From NCBI GenBank assembly GCA_963565915.1, contig OY751495.1:3906001-3970000 (forward strand): a DNA stretch of 64,000 bases, written 5' to 3'. The first letter of the stretch is position 1. Each line of letters begins with the position of its first letter. Of this stretch, positions 39,987 through 50,859 are shown in pieces. Made by a program: the position numbers and the translations under genes. This stretch comes from Entoloma clypeatum (Eukaryota > Basidiomycota > Agaricomycetes > Agaricales > Entolomataceae). A model generated the notes under the pieces. That model was not told the DNA's origin, ran no database searches, and saw nothing but the letters and a program-made list of their open reading frames with translations.

Positions 39987-42900
39987 TCGGTGACAAAGTT
40001 GAACAATGCGACTGTGGTCCGGGGTCCATTGAGGACTTCGCCCACGTTTTCTACAAATGTCTGCACCACCCCACCAGGCCACCAGACATGCCCACCTTCT
40101 CGAGGAACTCTCCCACCTGGGACGTCTTCGGGAAATTTATCATGGATAACCCAGGGGCATTTGCCTTCTGGGATCGTCCAACGCCCAACACAACCGTTGG
40201 CGGTAGTCGCGTGGTAGCGCGCTGGGTTCAAAGGGGTGCCGCCCCCTCTGGCAAGCAAACGCGATCGAAGGATAAGAACCGCACAGGCGCTTCTTTGGGG
40301 GGCAGGGTGCAGGCACCCCCGAGTGCCGCTAACGGCCAACCTCACAAGGTTGGAGTGCTCTTGTATCGCGCGGCCGAGTTTTCGGGTGCGCATACTAACG
40401 CCTTTGTTTATAACAGACTCCCCCGTCCTGGCGCGAGGACTCAACAGCTCGACGGAGCTTTGTGCCGCTTGTTCTTCTTGCGTACGTAGGTCCTCGGACC
40501 GATGTAGTTTACTCTACGTCAAGCGGACTGTACCCTTAGTATACCGCTATACAAATTGTTGACCAAAAAAAAAAAAAAAAAAAAAAAAAAGTTTTGCCGC
40601 GGATAAGGGTGATGTCATGGATGATGGGGTCAGGAAATCAGTCGAGGACACGTTTTCCTGGCTTGTTGAGATTATTGAAGGGTGATAGGGGGACAGTCAC
40701 GTTTGCACGGTAGGCCCAGATATCGACGAGGCGGGATTTGAGATTATACATAAATTCTGGGGAGTACCATGGTCGCTTTGAGGGATCTTCCTTATCGCAG
40801 ACCATGATGGTCATGTGTCGTGGTGCAAGAGAGTGCATACGGATGCGGTTTCTGCAGGAGAGCTTCTTTAGGTGCAGGTGCACCGGAGGCAAGCCGGCAA
40901 GGGATTCGACCGCCCCTGTGGGGGTGGTACAGAAGGCTCCCAGGATCCACAGGGCTGCACGCCTCTGAACTCTGGAGATAGACTTGATGACACCCTTATT
41001 ATGGGTGCCCATAGATTGGCACCATATAGAGCGATCAGCAAAATACACGATCGGTATAGGGTGCATTTGTGTTTGGGCGTGAGTCCACGGACTGAGTTCC
41101 CCAGAGATAGTAAGGCTCCTGTTGCGGAGAATGCCTTAGTGGCGTACCATTTTGCATGCTCAGTGAAGAGAAGCTTTCGGTCGAAGAAGAACCCCAGGTA
41201 CCTCCAGAAGGTCTTGGGGACAAGAGGGGAGTCGCCGGTGAAGGGCGCATATCCTAGGTCAACTGGGGGGTCATTGTCGCCATTCTTCCTGGAAAAATGG
41301 AACACCTCTGATTTAGAGTGTTTGAGGACAAGCCCAAGGGCTGTAGTCAGCTCAAACAGACATTTGTATGCCTTTTTTAGTTTGGCGAGGTTTTCTTTCC
41401 ACGTCTTGGACTGGACTATGATGGTCCCGTCATCTACATAGGAAATGAGGCTAGCCTGTGATTGTTTGGCGTGAAACACGTACATCAGCGGGGCGAGGTA
41501 TATGGATGATAGCACGGGGGAGAGGGCAGAGCCCTGACCCATGCCAATGTCCACGGAGAAAAGGTCTGAGAGGTCGTCCTCCCAGGCATATTGAGTCTGT
41601 CTCCCTATTAGGTAGTTGGAGAAGAAGTCCATGACAGTGTCAGGGAAACCCATCCTATCCAATATGAGCACGATGACCGAGTGGTTTAGAGAGGAAAAGT
41701 ATTGTGCCAAGTCGATGGCAACGACACTTGTCTTGAGTTTCCTTGCCCATCCTGCACATATAAGGTGGGTGAGAAATTGACCGGTGTCTTCAGTGGAGTT
41801 CTGTTGAACCCCACCGAATTGGCCTGGGTGTAGCAGACCGTAGCGGGTGAGTTCCCACTGGAGTCTGTTGGCGATAGCTTTCTCAAATAGTTTGCCCAGG
41901 GTGTTGAGAAGCACGATGGGGCAAAACACTTTGGGAATGTCGTACGCTGGCTTATTCGGCTTAGGAATAATGACAGTCGTTGAGATTTTGAAGGCGTCAG
42001 GCCAGAACCCCACCGAGAGGCAGGCATTCAGGATCCAGACGAACAACTTTAAGATGTGCTCATGTGCAATCAAGCATTTGAGGTGGGACCACGCAAGATG
42101 ATCAGGACCAGGGGCAGACCAGCTGGAACAGCTGGCTAGGGCCTGGAGGACCTCTTGCAATGAAAATGGGACCCAAGCCCTTTTGGGCTGAGGTTTGAGA
42201 GTGTTTCGCATCCTGTCAGGGTCGACAGGGCACGCTTCAGCAGACTGAAAAGACTTATGAAACACATCACAAGTCTCGGCGGTTGTGGAACAGGTCTCGC
42301 CTTCAAAAATAATAGCCTCGGGAGAGGCATTCTTTCGTGGGCCGACCCAAGAGGTAAGGTCGCAGGGATGCTTGTTTTTGTTGGAGACTTCGTCGATTTT
42401 CTTGTCAAAGAAGTTCCGTTTGGCAGTGCGAATGATTTTATGCATATTGCGCCAGTCTTGATCTGTCTTATCTGAGTTGGAATAGATGAGCCATCCTGCC
42501 TTGCAGTCCTTGTCCCACCAGCCCTTTGACCGGAACGAGTCCTGGGGAGAGCGAGAGAATTCGGTCCACTCGGCCAGGATGAACTCCTGTACCTTCTGGG
42601 TAATACTGGTGATGTCCTCCCTACTGGCTGTGGCTGGAATGGGGATGGAGGCAATGGATTCTGTGAGCGCGGACAAGAAATGAGTTTCCTCTTCCGAGTC
42701 TGGCACTATATGGTAATGTTCCTTTGCATTAATGAGGGGGGATCTGAGGAGGGTAATGATCGAGCGGTGGTCCGACTCGTCAGGGCTCCCAAGTTTAATG
42801 ATTGAGTCTTTGTCCGTGTTATAGAGGAAGACCAGGTCGATGATGGACGGGGCATTGTTATTCTTAGGAAAATGGGTGAACCCAGTCCTATGATGAACAA

Positions 42901-43482
42901 GACCATGAGCAAATGCGAAGTCTGAGAGGAGAGATGCATTATTGTTGTGGCGCATCACTTCAGGGTCCCATAACGGCGAGGGGCAATTAAAATCACTGCC
43001 TATGTACCGAATAGGAGGAAAGGATGTACCAAGGGTGGCAAGGATATGTATGGCAGTGCCCTGAGTATCTGAGTAGGCATTAATTAGGTTGATCTGGCCC
43101 TCAGGAACAGACAACGAAAGAAGATTGACATCTCGATGGCGGATGATGTCTGAGCAAAGTTTAGGTTTCATAGCAGAATGCCGCCTATGAACGTAAACAA
43201 TGGCGCGGGGATGCAGATCTTCGTCCATGTTGGATGGATCGAGGACAGGTTCCGAGTGGTGGAGGCACATCCAGTCAGGGTGATTCGGTGGTCCCACAAT
43301 GGGCTCGCCGTCCTTACTCGTCATGGACACGACATGTCTTATGGTAGCCCAGGGGGGCTCTTGCATGAAGATGATGTCGAGGTTATCTTTTTGTTGCTCT
43401 AACATTGTTGACAGGAGAACACTCTTTCGGTAAATGTTCTGGGAGCGAATACCCAAACCCTCATATTTATTCATAGTTGTAC

Positions 43483-45583
43483 CTAACATACGACTACGTC
43501 TGATTGAATGTGGCAATTGTCTCGGTCAGCTGGGCGAGGCGAGGGATTAGATTCAAAGAAGTGGGTGAAGTCTGCACTTACGTTTGCTTCTTGGTAACGG
43601 CGCCAGATCCAATCAGGGTTGAATCGGCTTTTCCAGTATTTGCATGCGTGATCGTCTGCGCGGTGGTCACCTTTGCAGTTGATGCAGCGTCCTGCGTGTG
43701 TGCAATCCTCGCCATTGGGGGTGGGGAGGACTGGGGGGTTTGCCTTGGCGTTCCCGCGGCAGCAGGAGGCGAGGACACGGTGGAATTCGACCAGATCCGT
43801 GCGTTGGATGGATGGCCAAATCGCCAGCAGCGGTTGCATTGAGGCACTCCAACATGCTTCTCAGCGGGGTTCAGGACGAGTTGGTAGGGTCCGTACATGA
43901 AGACCTTTCTGGCGAGGTTCTTGAGAACGAGACCCCCTCGGGAGTCTTCGATGTCGAACCAGATGGTCCCGGTGCTAGATGACGGGGAGTTTCTGGCGAG
44001 GCGGGGCTTCGAGTTCTCATAGTAAGAGAAATCATGAGCGAAGGGGGCAGACGACATGATGTCGGCGACCTGGCTCTTTGAAAGGGGAACGAGGCAGCCG
44101 GATTTCGGGTCGCGTTGTGGGGTGAGACTGTAATATGGGAAGTCGCAGATTTTGAGGCTCAATTTGGAGGTGGGTACCTCCACTCGAAGCTCAGTGTCCG
44201 GGGCTGATTGAGCGCTAGCGGCAAGCTTGGACTCAAAAAGGTTTTGGAAAACTTTGAGGTCATCCTCATCGGGGACTTTGTCGGTCGCCAGGGAGAGGCC
44301 TCCCCGGTTTGACTCAACAGAAGTGACATGGATCGTCTTCTTTGCGTTGCCAAGATGACCATTGATCTGGGTGAAAATGGTCTCCACCGCCCAGGGAAAG
44401 GGGGGGGAGGTGTAGACGGAGACGGACTTGCGGGACCGTCCTGACATGGTGAAACACTTCTGCTTCTTTCGGCGAGCCTGGGAGGCGGAAGGCGAGGTGG
44501 GCCTAATAGCAGCCGTGGCTTGCTGTAAGGCAATGGTGGTGGTGGCAGGGAACGTTTTGGCCATGGCGACCAGTGTTTCCTGCTGCGACTCAGTAGCGGA
44601 TTTGCAATTTTTTAGACGCAGTGGTCCAGGGTTGGGCTGCAGCTATGATGGCGGGCAGGGGAGCCCACACTGAGCCAGCAAGGCCGGAGGGTTGTCGCTT
44701 CGCCAGGGGCAGAGGGACAGGGCGGGATAAGAGCTTGGCGGCCAGACACTCCAGCTGACGCAGACATGCGGGGTGTGGGTTTAGCTGTCTTCTTAAAGGA
44801 AGGTAGCTTCTTAGGGGGCGGGGGGGATTGGGGTCCTTCGCCGCTATGATGTTTTTGGGAGCCGATGTGAACGCTGACACCCCAGGGATCTTGACAAGGC
44901 GATCAATTAAGATGCCCAGTCCAGTGAGATGAACGCCGGAGGGGTCATCCCCTGCAGCATATTCAGTGAGTGCTCCGACATCTGCGAGAGTGTGGATGAG
45001 GGAGGCTGTAGCGGTGCCGAGCTAATCTGCAGTGTTTTGGTCAACAGACCGGTGTTGGGATGCGGTCCAGGTGACCAGGTCCCGTACGGAGGCAATGGAG
45101 GCGAGGGTGGCATTGAAGTCGGACGACAACGTGTCCGCGGTGCCTTGCAACATGCAGGGGCCTGCAAGTTCGCTATTGTAGCCTAGGGTTCCCGGCATGC
45201 TGGGGGCATCAACGGTCATAGGAGCATCGATGCGGGTGGCAGGGGCAGGGGAGGGAGGGCGATCTGGGCTGTCGGAGTCATCTGAGGAGGGGGATGGAGG
45301 GCGAGGGGTGACAGACCCAGCGGATCCCATGGAGATGTTGCTGTCCGGGGGAGAGGACGGACGAGCGGAGGGCGACTTTTTCTTGTATTGGCCCCCAGGG
45401 GGGCCGACAGGAGCAAGGGCAGATGGCGGCTACTGTAGACACGGTGGAGTATGGACCTGTCATGGAAGAGGCTCCCACAGGGACAGTGGGGGTCACAGAC
45501 CAGTCAGATTTCTGAGATGTGGACGACCTCGTTTGAGGAGGAGGTCTCGGGTTGTCGGAGGGGATCGGCTTTGGAGCCATGTT
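43483..45583 (-). pseudogene. LINE-A ORF1 (Gag-like, CCHC fingers), frameshifted
   Basis: A plausible start is MAPKPIPSDNPRPPPQTRSS near 45580. A Pro/Ser-rich N-terminus is followed by TLGYNSELAGPCMLQGTADT, then a basic middle and MAKTFPATTTIALQQATA (44564). The globular part has SVYTSPPFPWAVETIFTQIN and KSGCLVPLSKSQVADIM. Fingers are CNRCWRFGHPSNA and, in another frame, CTHAGRCINCKGDHRADDHAC. Stops near 45022 and 44590 and a frameshift near 43800 break it. The stop TAG (43485-43483) overlaps the ORF2 ATG in ATGTTAG, as in LINE-B. Confidence 0.75.
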
Positions 45584-45736
45584 GCGGTGAGTCAAGGGTT
45601 TCGCCTAGGAGAACAATAGCAAGAGGATCAGAGAGTACGATGGAGCAGGGGGGCTCAACAACGAGAGAGATTGCGACCAGGCTGTGGCTGTGCACATCGT
45701 GGTAACAAGTCAAGAAGCGGTGCGACCACTGGATTG

Positions 45737-46070
45737 TCATGGCGTTGCATGATGATTTGCTGTTGGAGCTGTGGGCTGTTGGGCACATAAATGTGATCTC
45801 AAAAGTACAGTAAACCCTCCAACTGTCGCCATTCTGCTCTGCGGACGGAGGCAGCTCCAACTGTCGGAAGGGATTTGATTACCTCTGCTACACCATCTTC
45901 TAGAAGGCCATTGTGGATGCCCTGTTGGACCTGTCAGAGGACATCATGCTCCTCACCTTGAGTGGCTACCCCTTGAGTGGCCTGTATGGCAAACAGCTCT
46001 GGTCGGAGTAAGACTATGTCCTCGTTGTCCCATGAGCCATCTCCGTGGTCTGCTCAATGCGACTAGTGTT
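45737..46070 (-). mobile_element. Fragment of gypsy family 3 (RNase H-integrase linker)
   Basis: About 330 bases match 16130-16400 by eye (for example CAGTAAACCCTCCAACTGTC, CCTCACCTTGAGTGGCT and GAGCCATCTCCGTGGTCTGC). This is the target into which LINE-A inserted. The left flank of LINE-A keeps about 12 more bases of it (TCCTGGGTGTCC). Confidence 0.8.
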
Positions 46071-46299
46071 TCTAAGTCCAGTCTCAAGAACCTAACACCA
46101 GACCAAAACTGGACCCGAACGAACCAGATTGAGACCGGACCGCGGTCTCAAGTTTTAAGGTTTTCAATCACAACCAGTCCTCAGTCCTCTCTGAATTTTA
46201 AGATTTGAAAGACCAGCCAAAGACCAGTTTGGACCAGTTTAAACCAGTCTTTTTCACAGAACGCTCCGAGGGCCAGCACCAAGCAGAATTTGTGCCATC

Positions 46300-46373
46300 A
46301 GTAAGACTTGAACTCTCAGCCTCTATAGTACATACTATTATTCTAACAACTTAACCAACTAAGCCACAGAACC
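46300..46373 (-). repeat. tRNA-like sequence, possible SINE head
   Basis: The minus strand carries a box A (TGGCTTAGTTGG, 46366-46355) and a box B (AGTTCAAGTCT, 46315-46305), 39 bases apart. The T stem and acceptor do not pair properly, so a working tRNA gene is unlikely. Downstream it continues into GGTTTAAACTGGTCC-type sequence (46270-46080). Confidence 0.4.
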
Positions 46374-46637
46374 ATGGTAATTTCTTGCTCACTCATTCTA
46401 CATACCCACTTTTTCACTTTCCAAATAGGCACAACCAGCCAAAAAAGACAAAAGGTGTGTGTGCATCCCCTCTGCCTCGATCACATGCAGACACAGGCTT
46501 TCAATAAAATCTATACATCACACACGCATCAAATGTGTCAAAGACATGTAAACAAATCCCCAAAAACATCGCACATCTGCTTATTATATCTACACAGGAA
46601 CAAGTAAGAGTTTCTACTATATCAATTATGTAGGAGT

Positions 46638-47215
46638 GGAGTATATCTCACTCAATATGTATTGCTTTTCTGAACTTTTGCCATGGATTTTAAGTTATAG
46701 AGGTGCCGTGCTCTACAACAAATAATAGTAAACAATGTGCAAAATGCATCGTGCAGGCACACGTGGTGCCTTCCTCATGGCCTAATAATAGTTTGAAGAG
46801 ATAGGACTACTTATGGGATATGTATTCACCTTCTGACACACTTTGTATAATTTTTAGAAGTCTAGATAAGATAGAAATAATGAAATGCGCAGATTTCTGT
46901 AAAAGTGTTATATCTCCATAATGAATCAACCAAATTTGAAAAACAAATGTGCTATAAGATCTCCTGAATGTGGAGAATCCAAATCTGAAATAAAAATTTT
47001 TGGTCAAATTTTCGACCTATTCTGCTCATATTGAATTGTGTTTGAATGGTCTCAATAGGTTCACATGCAATGGTTAAATAGTATATATATATTACATGTA
47101 ATCTAATGTGGTTGTGGAAAGGAAGCTAATGTATGTAACTGTATATATACTTACTATTGGTTTTCAAGTATCTCTACATAAGTTATGAATAATTTTTGGG
47201 ACTGGTGGTGCCACG
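46638..47215. other. No gene; AT-rich filler inside the inverted repeat
   Basis: AT-rich sequence with a (AT)n tract near 47083-47092. Nothing recognised. Confidence 0.4.
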
Positions 47216-47515
47216 TTTGGGCATTGAGAGTACAAGTTTCGACGATGTGCATTGCTTGGCATTGACTGCCAAGCATTTTCGGCAATCGCTGAAACTCAAA
47301 CCATAAGTCGATTGCCAGCAAAATGTTCCCACAGTTTTCTTTTCCCCCACCTCTGCCCAATGGCCACCACTCATGCCCAACGGCCCACACTTGTGCCCAA
47401 TGGCCCCTCTAGTGCCCAACAGCCCGCTCTCATGCCACTGGCGGCCTCTAACACCCAATGCCATCCACTCCTGCCCAATGCCGTCCCTTCGAGCCCAACG
47501 GCCCCCTCTGCCACC
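47216..47515 (+). repeat. Minisatellite copy 1, TGCCCAAyGGCC units
   Basis: About eight units of 18-20 bases built around TGCCCAATGGCC (47345-47513), preceded by TGCATTGCTTGGCATTG. The same block recurs directly at 48388-48590 and inverted at 47873-48030. Confidence 0.75.
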
Positions 47516-47872
47516 TAGTGTTCGAAAGTCCAGTTAAAAAAAAGAAATTAACCACTAACCAAACCAAACCAAACCAGTGGTTTGGTTAACCAACTGGTTT
47601 GAGTTAATTAGATTTAGACATACCACTGATTTAAGTTACTCACTTTGGAAAAAAAAATTTAACCAGGTTTAACCAGTTTAAACTGGTTTAAACAAGCAAG
47701 GGGGTCTCTCACTCACACAAAAATGACAGAAAAGGAGACAAGACCAATGGGAGCCTGGTCCCACCAGTCTTGCCAATCTTACATTATAGAACTATGAGTC
47801 TAACTACAGTAAATACTAAAAAAAGCCCATGTCTAACTATATTAAATACTTAAAAAAAATCCAAGGTGATTC

Positions 47873-48030
47873 ATGTGAGCGTGGACAGCATTGGGCGCAA
47901 GTGAGGCTGTTGGGCGTGAGTGCAGGTTGTTGGACATGGGTCAGGAGCCATTTGGCATTTGTCAAGGCCGTTGGACAGGAGAGACGGGTGATTGGGCACG
48001 CATAGACAGCATTGGGCGTTGGGCACATCG
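47873..48030 (-). repeat. Minisatellite copy 2, inverted
   Basis: GGCCATTGGGCA-type units (for example AGCATTGGGCG, GGCTGTTGGGCG) in reverse orientation to the blocks at 47.3 and 48.5 kb. Confidence 0.65.
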
Positions 48031-48387
48031 TGCATGAGGGTAGAACATTGAGATCAAATAAACAACTTGTTCAGCATGTTCCTGCTATGTAAGCTAGGAT
48101 CAAACTCAGTTCTCATAAAGGATAAACAAGTGGTTTGATTTTTGAATGGGATCTCCATTTGAGAGAAGGAAATATCGGGGCCACATCACAATCACATTTT
48201 GCATTTTCTTTTGCATTTGCTCAGTGGAAACATGCAGAGCACATTTAATAATTATTAAAAATGGATTTTACTTGTGTTCTCACAATGTGGTCAGCAAATA
48301 AATTCTATATTAGATTGTTATTTGTTTACAATGTTTCGAGGTGTACATTGGTCCGGTCCCGCTGTGTGAGGGCGCGATTGTTCAACA

Positions 48388-48590
48388 ACGTGCATTGCTC
48401 GGCAATTGCCAAAATTCAAACACTCAACACCAGCCAAAGCTTCCCACACTCTTGTTTTCCCCCACCTCCACTCCATCTGGCCACCATCTGTGCCCAATGG
48501 CCACCACTTGTGCCCAACAGCCGCCTCAAGCACCCAATGGCCTCTCTAATGCCCAACGCCCCTCCTCGCGCCCAACGCCCCCCTGAGTAT
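48388..48590 (+). repeat. Minisatellite copy 3, direct
   Basis: TGCATTGCTCGGCAATTGCC followed by TGCCCAATGGCCACCACT-type units, parallel to 47240-47515. Confidence 0.7.
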
Positions 48591-49086
48591 ATATCCCATA
48601 TGTAGGAAGTTTCACAAAATAAATATATACTTGATGATATATAGTCTCCTCCTACCTAATTGATATAGTAGAAACCATTACTTGTTTCTGTGTGGACATA
48701 ATAAGCAGATGTGCGATGTTTTTGGGCATTTGTTTACATGTATTTGACACATTTGATGTGTGCATGATGTGTGTCATCCAACATCAAAATGACGCATCCA
48801 CCCATTGCTGACTCTACAATGAGAGCACACATGTCAAAAACCATGTGTTTGGATGGTTTAGTCATGTGTGAACCTATGTCAACAGCAAATCAACTAAGTA
48901 ACATGGCTCTGGTAGACAATTTGTGCTATTTGTATGGTTTAACTGAGTTTAGCCAACAAATTAACCAAACCAATGAAAAATTAACTGGTTAATGATGGTT
49001 TTTTCTGAAAATTTCTTAACCGGTTAAGGTTTAGATTAATAGATTTGGGGTCAATTAACCAAACCAAACCAAACTTTCAAACACTA

Positions 49087-49670
49087 ATCTCAAGGAACAA
49101 GCACTGGCCGCCCACTTTAGTTCCACTAAGTACAAGTCTCACCATTGTATTCCCAACCTAGTCAGTAGGGGTGATATATCATATCCTAACACCTTAGCAT
49201 GACTATGTTGCATGTACAGCATTAATTACAGGTCTACTAGGTGATACATTATGAGTGATATATCACCCTCATTGTAATATACCACGACTCCCCCAAGGTC
49301 TTTGTGGTTCATTTCTGTTTGCTGGTTCATGCAACTTAGTCAGTCGATCAATATAATGAACTGTGGCCATGCTTGTGTGCCATTCCCTTTTTAATTCATC
49401 AGCTAGTTATTTTTATTTCTTTCTGATATGGCTTTTTGCAGGTTGGGGATTGTCTGGGATAGGAGTAGCCTCTCCATGATGGTGCGGCTTATAATAGGTG
49501 TGGGGGTACAGAAAACCCACATGTTTTCATGAGGATGATAGTGGTGACAGGCTCTCGGTGTTGAGTACCTGCCTACTGTCGTGGACCCCCCAGCACACTC
49601 CCCCCTCTCTGGCCACTGGTTTCGTCTCCCACACCATTTGGTGGATGGGTAGATGGCAGCAGTGGGCAGG
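49087..49670. other. No gene recognised
   Basis: Contains GTGATATATCA palindromes (49170-49265). Nothing coding. Confidence 0.4.
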
Positions 49671-49850
49671 TTTGGGGTGGTGGACGGGGCAGTCATGAAC
49701 AGGGCGATCATGGATGGGGTGGTCATGGACGTGGTGGTTGTGGATATGGTGGTTGTGGACATGGTGGTCTGAACAGGGCAGTTGTGGATGGGGCAGTCGT
49801 GGTCATAGATAGGAATGGGGTGGTCATGGATGGGGCAGGTTGTGGACATC
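49671..49850 (+). repeat. Imperfect GTGGTCATGGAT(G)GG minisatellite
   Basis: Roughly ten imperfect units of 14-18 bases such as GGGTGGTCATGGA, GTGGTTGTGGATAT and GGGCAGTCGTGG. Confidence 0.6.
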
Positions 49851-49963
49851 TCATCTTGTCCCATTACAATTCTTATCTTATGACCTCACAGCTCTCATCC
49901 TGTCGCATCTCCCGTCCTCGTCCTGTCTCACCCCCAATCACTTGCCTTGTTCTGTCTGTCTTG

Positions 49964-50290
49964 TGTAAGGGCAACCATCCAATTTTCTTAATCCAACACC
50001 TCCGACTCATCTCCGATGCCTCCGACTGGTCTTCTGACCCTCCGACTGCTGTGGTATGTCTATTATTTATATTACTATACTTTATGTTTCCTTTCTTTTT
50101 CATCTCTCTTTCAACACCTCCAACCTCTGACAACCTCTGACCGTACTCTGCATCAGAGTGCACGTCGGAGCGATGATTTATACCACCACATGCACACTTC
50201 CAATTTATATATTCCATTCCCATCCCTACTCCCAATCTTTGTCATATTTCAACATTCTTCTTCTCATTTCCAATTCTCATCATCTATATA
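49964..50290 (+). repeat. Solo LTR of gypsy family 3
   Basis: Begins TGTAAGGGCAACCATCC and ends ATCTATATA (expected CA lost). It corresponds to the LTR at 14825-15394 without its internal duplication, in opposite orientation. No clear target duplication (TCTTG/GCTGC). Confidence 0.7.
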
Positions 50291-50859
50291 GCTGCCTAGC
50301 TTGCAAGGGAATCCTCAGAACTTTCTCTTTGGATTTCCCTTGCAAGGTATGTCTTGTACTGCACTTCCACAAGACAAAATGCAAAGTTTGGCCTCTGCAA
50401 ATGATAATGGGTTTGTAAAGTAAAATCTTGTGAACAAGACTTTGGCTGCACAGAAAGAAAACCTTTCTTTGCACCAAAAAATAATGCAATACTTTGAATT
50501 TGGCTATAATATTCTGAAAGAATTTGGCATCTAAGTAATAAGATATTTTGCTGAGGGAAAAAACATATGTCTCTGGACAAAAGTTGAAAGAGAAAGTAAT
50601 GGGAAATTTGTATTTTTCACATTTTATTTAGGCATTAAGAATGTTTTGGTTTTGCATTTGCCATGTGTTCTGCCAAATGATTATTTTGTCAATTGTTTTC
50701 AAAACATATTTTGCATGTGCCAAATCAAATGTTTTCAAATTTTGCATTCCATCACATGACTACAATATTGACCATCATTCAAGGTTCACAAAAAACACGG
50801 ATTACCTTACAGTGTGCCATCCTCTGGATAATTCCTTTAGATATTACAGGACTCAAATA
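50291..50859. other. No gene; short hairpin at 50299-50347
   Basis: CTTGCAAGGGAA (about 50299) and TTCCCTTGCAAG (about 50335) form a 12-base stem. The remainder is AT-rich without motifs. Confidence 0.4.

Larger units (their letters stand above)
29085..40489 (+). pseudogene. LINE-C ORF2 C-terminus split by the copia insertion
   Basis: From MVCDEEDPSKRLWYSPEFMY to HRYRHRFNIG-type sequence at 30117, then after the copia element DKVEQCDCGPGSIEDFAHVF to the stop at 40487-40489. The codon boundary is restored if the element and one TCGGT are removed. It encodes RNase H and the terminal finger only, so it was a non-functional truncated copy before the copia insertion. Confidence 0.85.
29078..40590 (+). 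mobile_element. LINE-C: 5'-truncated LINE nested in LINE-A, itself split by copia
   Basis: Blocks 29078-30119 and 39992-40590 form the last 1.6 kb of the LINE with a 26-A tail (40565-40590). It is flanked by a perfect 15-base duplication GTTTTGCCGCGGATA (29063-29077 and 40591-40605). Very close to LINE-B by eye (for example 29078-29150 versus 27199-27270). Confidence 0.95.
23280..43489 (-). pseudogene. LINE-A ORF2 (endonuclease, RT, RNase H) in four blocks
   Basis: Coding blocks on the minus strand: 43489-40868, 41066-40606 (other frame), 29077-28849 and 24383-23280. The endonuclease starts MNKYEGLGIRSQNIYRKS and has FMQEPPW and SDFNCPSPLWD. RT has VAIDLAQYFSSLNHS and SYVDDGTIIVQS. RNase H and the CDCGLGSVEDFAHVFYKC finger lie in the last block. 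A frameshift near 40990 and a TGA at 40638-40640 inactivate it; LINE-B and LINE-C read CGA (Arg) at the TGA position. Confidence 0.85.
23182..45722 (-). mobile_element. LINE-A: full-length, dead LINE interrupted by two younger LINEs
   Basis: The 3' end with a poly-T tract (poly-A on the minus strand) is at 23182-23203 and the 5' end at 45722. A 14-base duplication CGACCACTGGATTG flanks it (23168-23181 and 45723-45736). Subtracting insertions 24384-28848 and 29078-40605 leaves about 6,548 bases, a normal full length. ORF1 and ORF2 are both broken. The element lies in a gypsy family 3 remnant. Confidence 0.9.
46515..48772. repeat. Large inverted-repeat (foldback-like) structure
   Basis: Left arm 46515-46637 and right arm 48647-48772 are inverted copies (about 85-90% by eye). 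For example, CATCAAATGTGTCAAA and AACATCGCACATCTGCTTATTAT on the left recur reversed on the right. The 2 kb between holds minisatellites and other repeats and no ORF with motifs. Confidence 0.7.
47516..49086. repeat. Possible non-autonomous DNA element with short inverted ends
   Basis: TAGTGTTCGAAAGT at 47516-47529 and its inverted partner ACTTTCAAACACTA at 49073-49086 (13 of 14). Inside both ends are AACCAAACCAAACC repeats (47558-47580 and 49057-49075). No target duplication was confirmed, and the region overlaps the larger inverted repeat. Confidence 0.5.

Noticed and set aside
46300..46373. Functional tRNA gene
   Set aside because: Box A and B are present but T-stem and acceptor pairing fail by eye; recorded as tRNA-like only.
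47345..47513. CRISPR-like regular array
   Set aside because: Units are contiguous 18-20 base variants without unique spacers, in a eukaryotic context.
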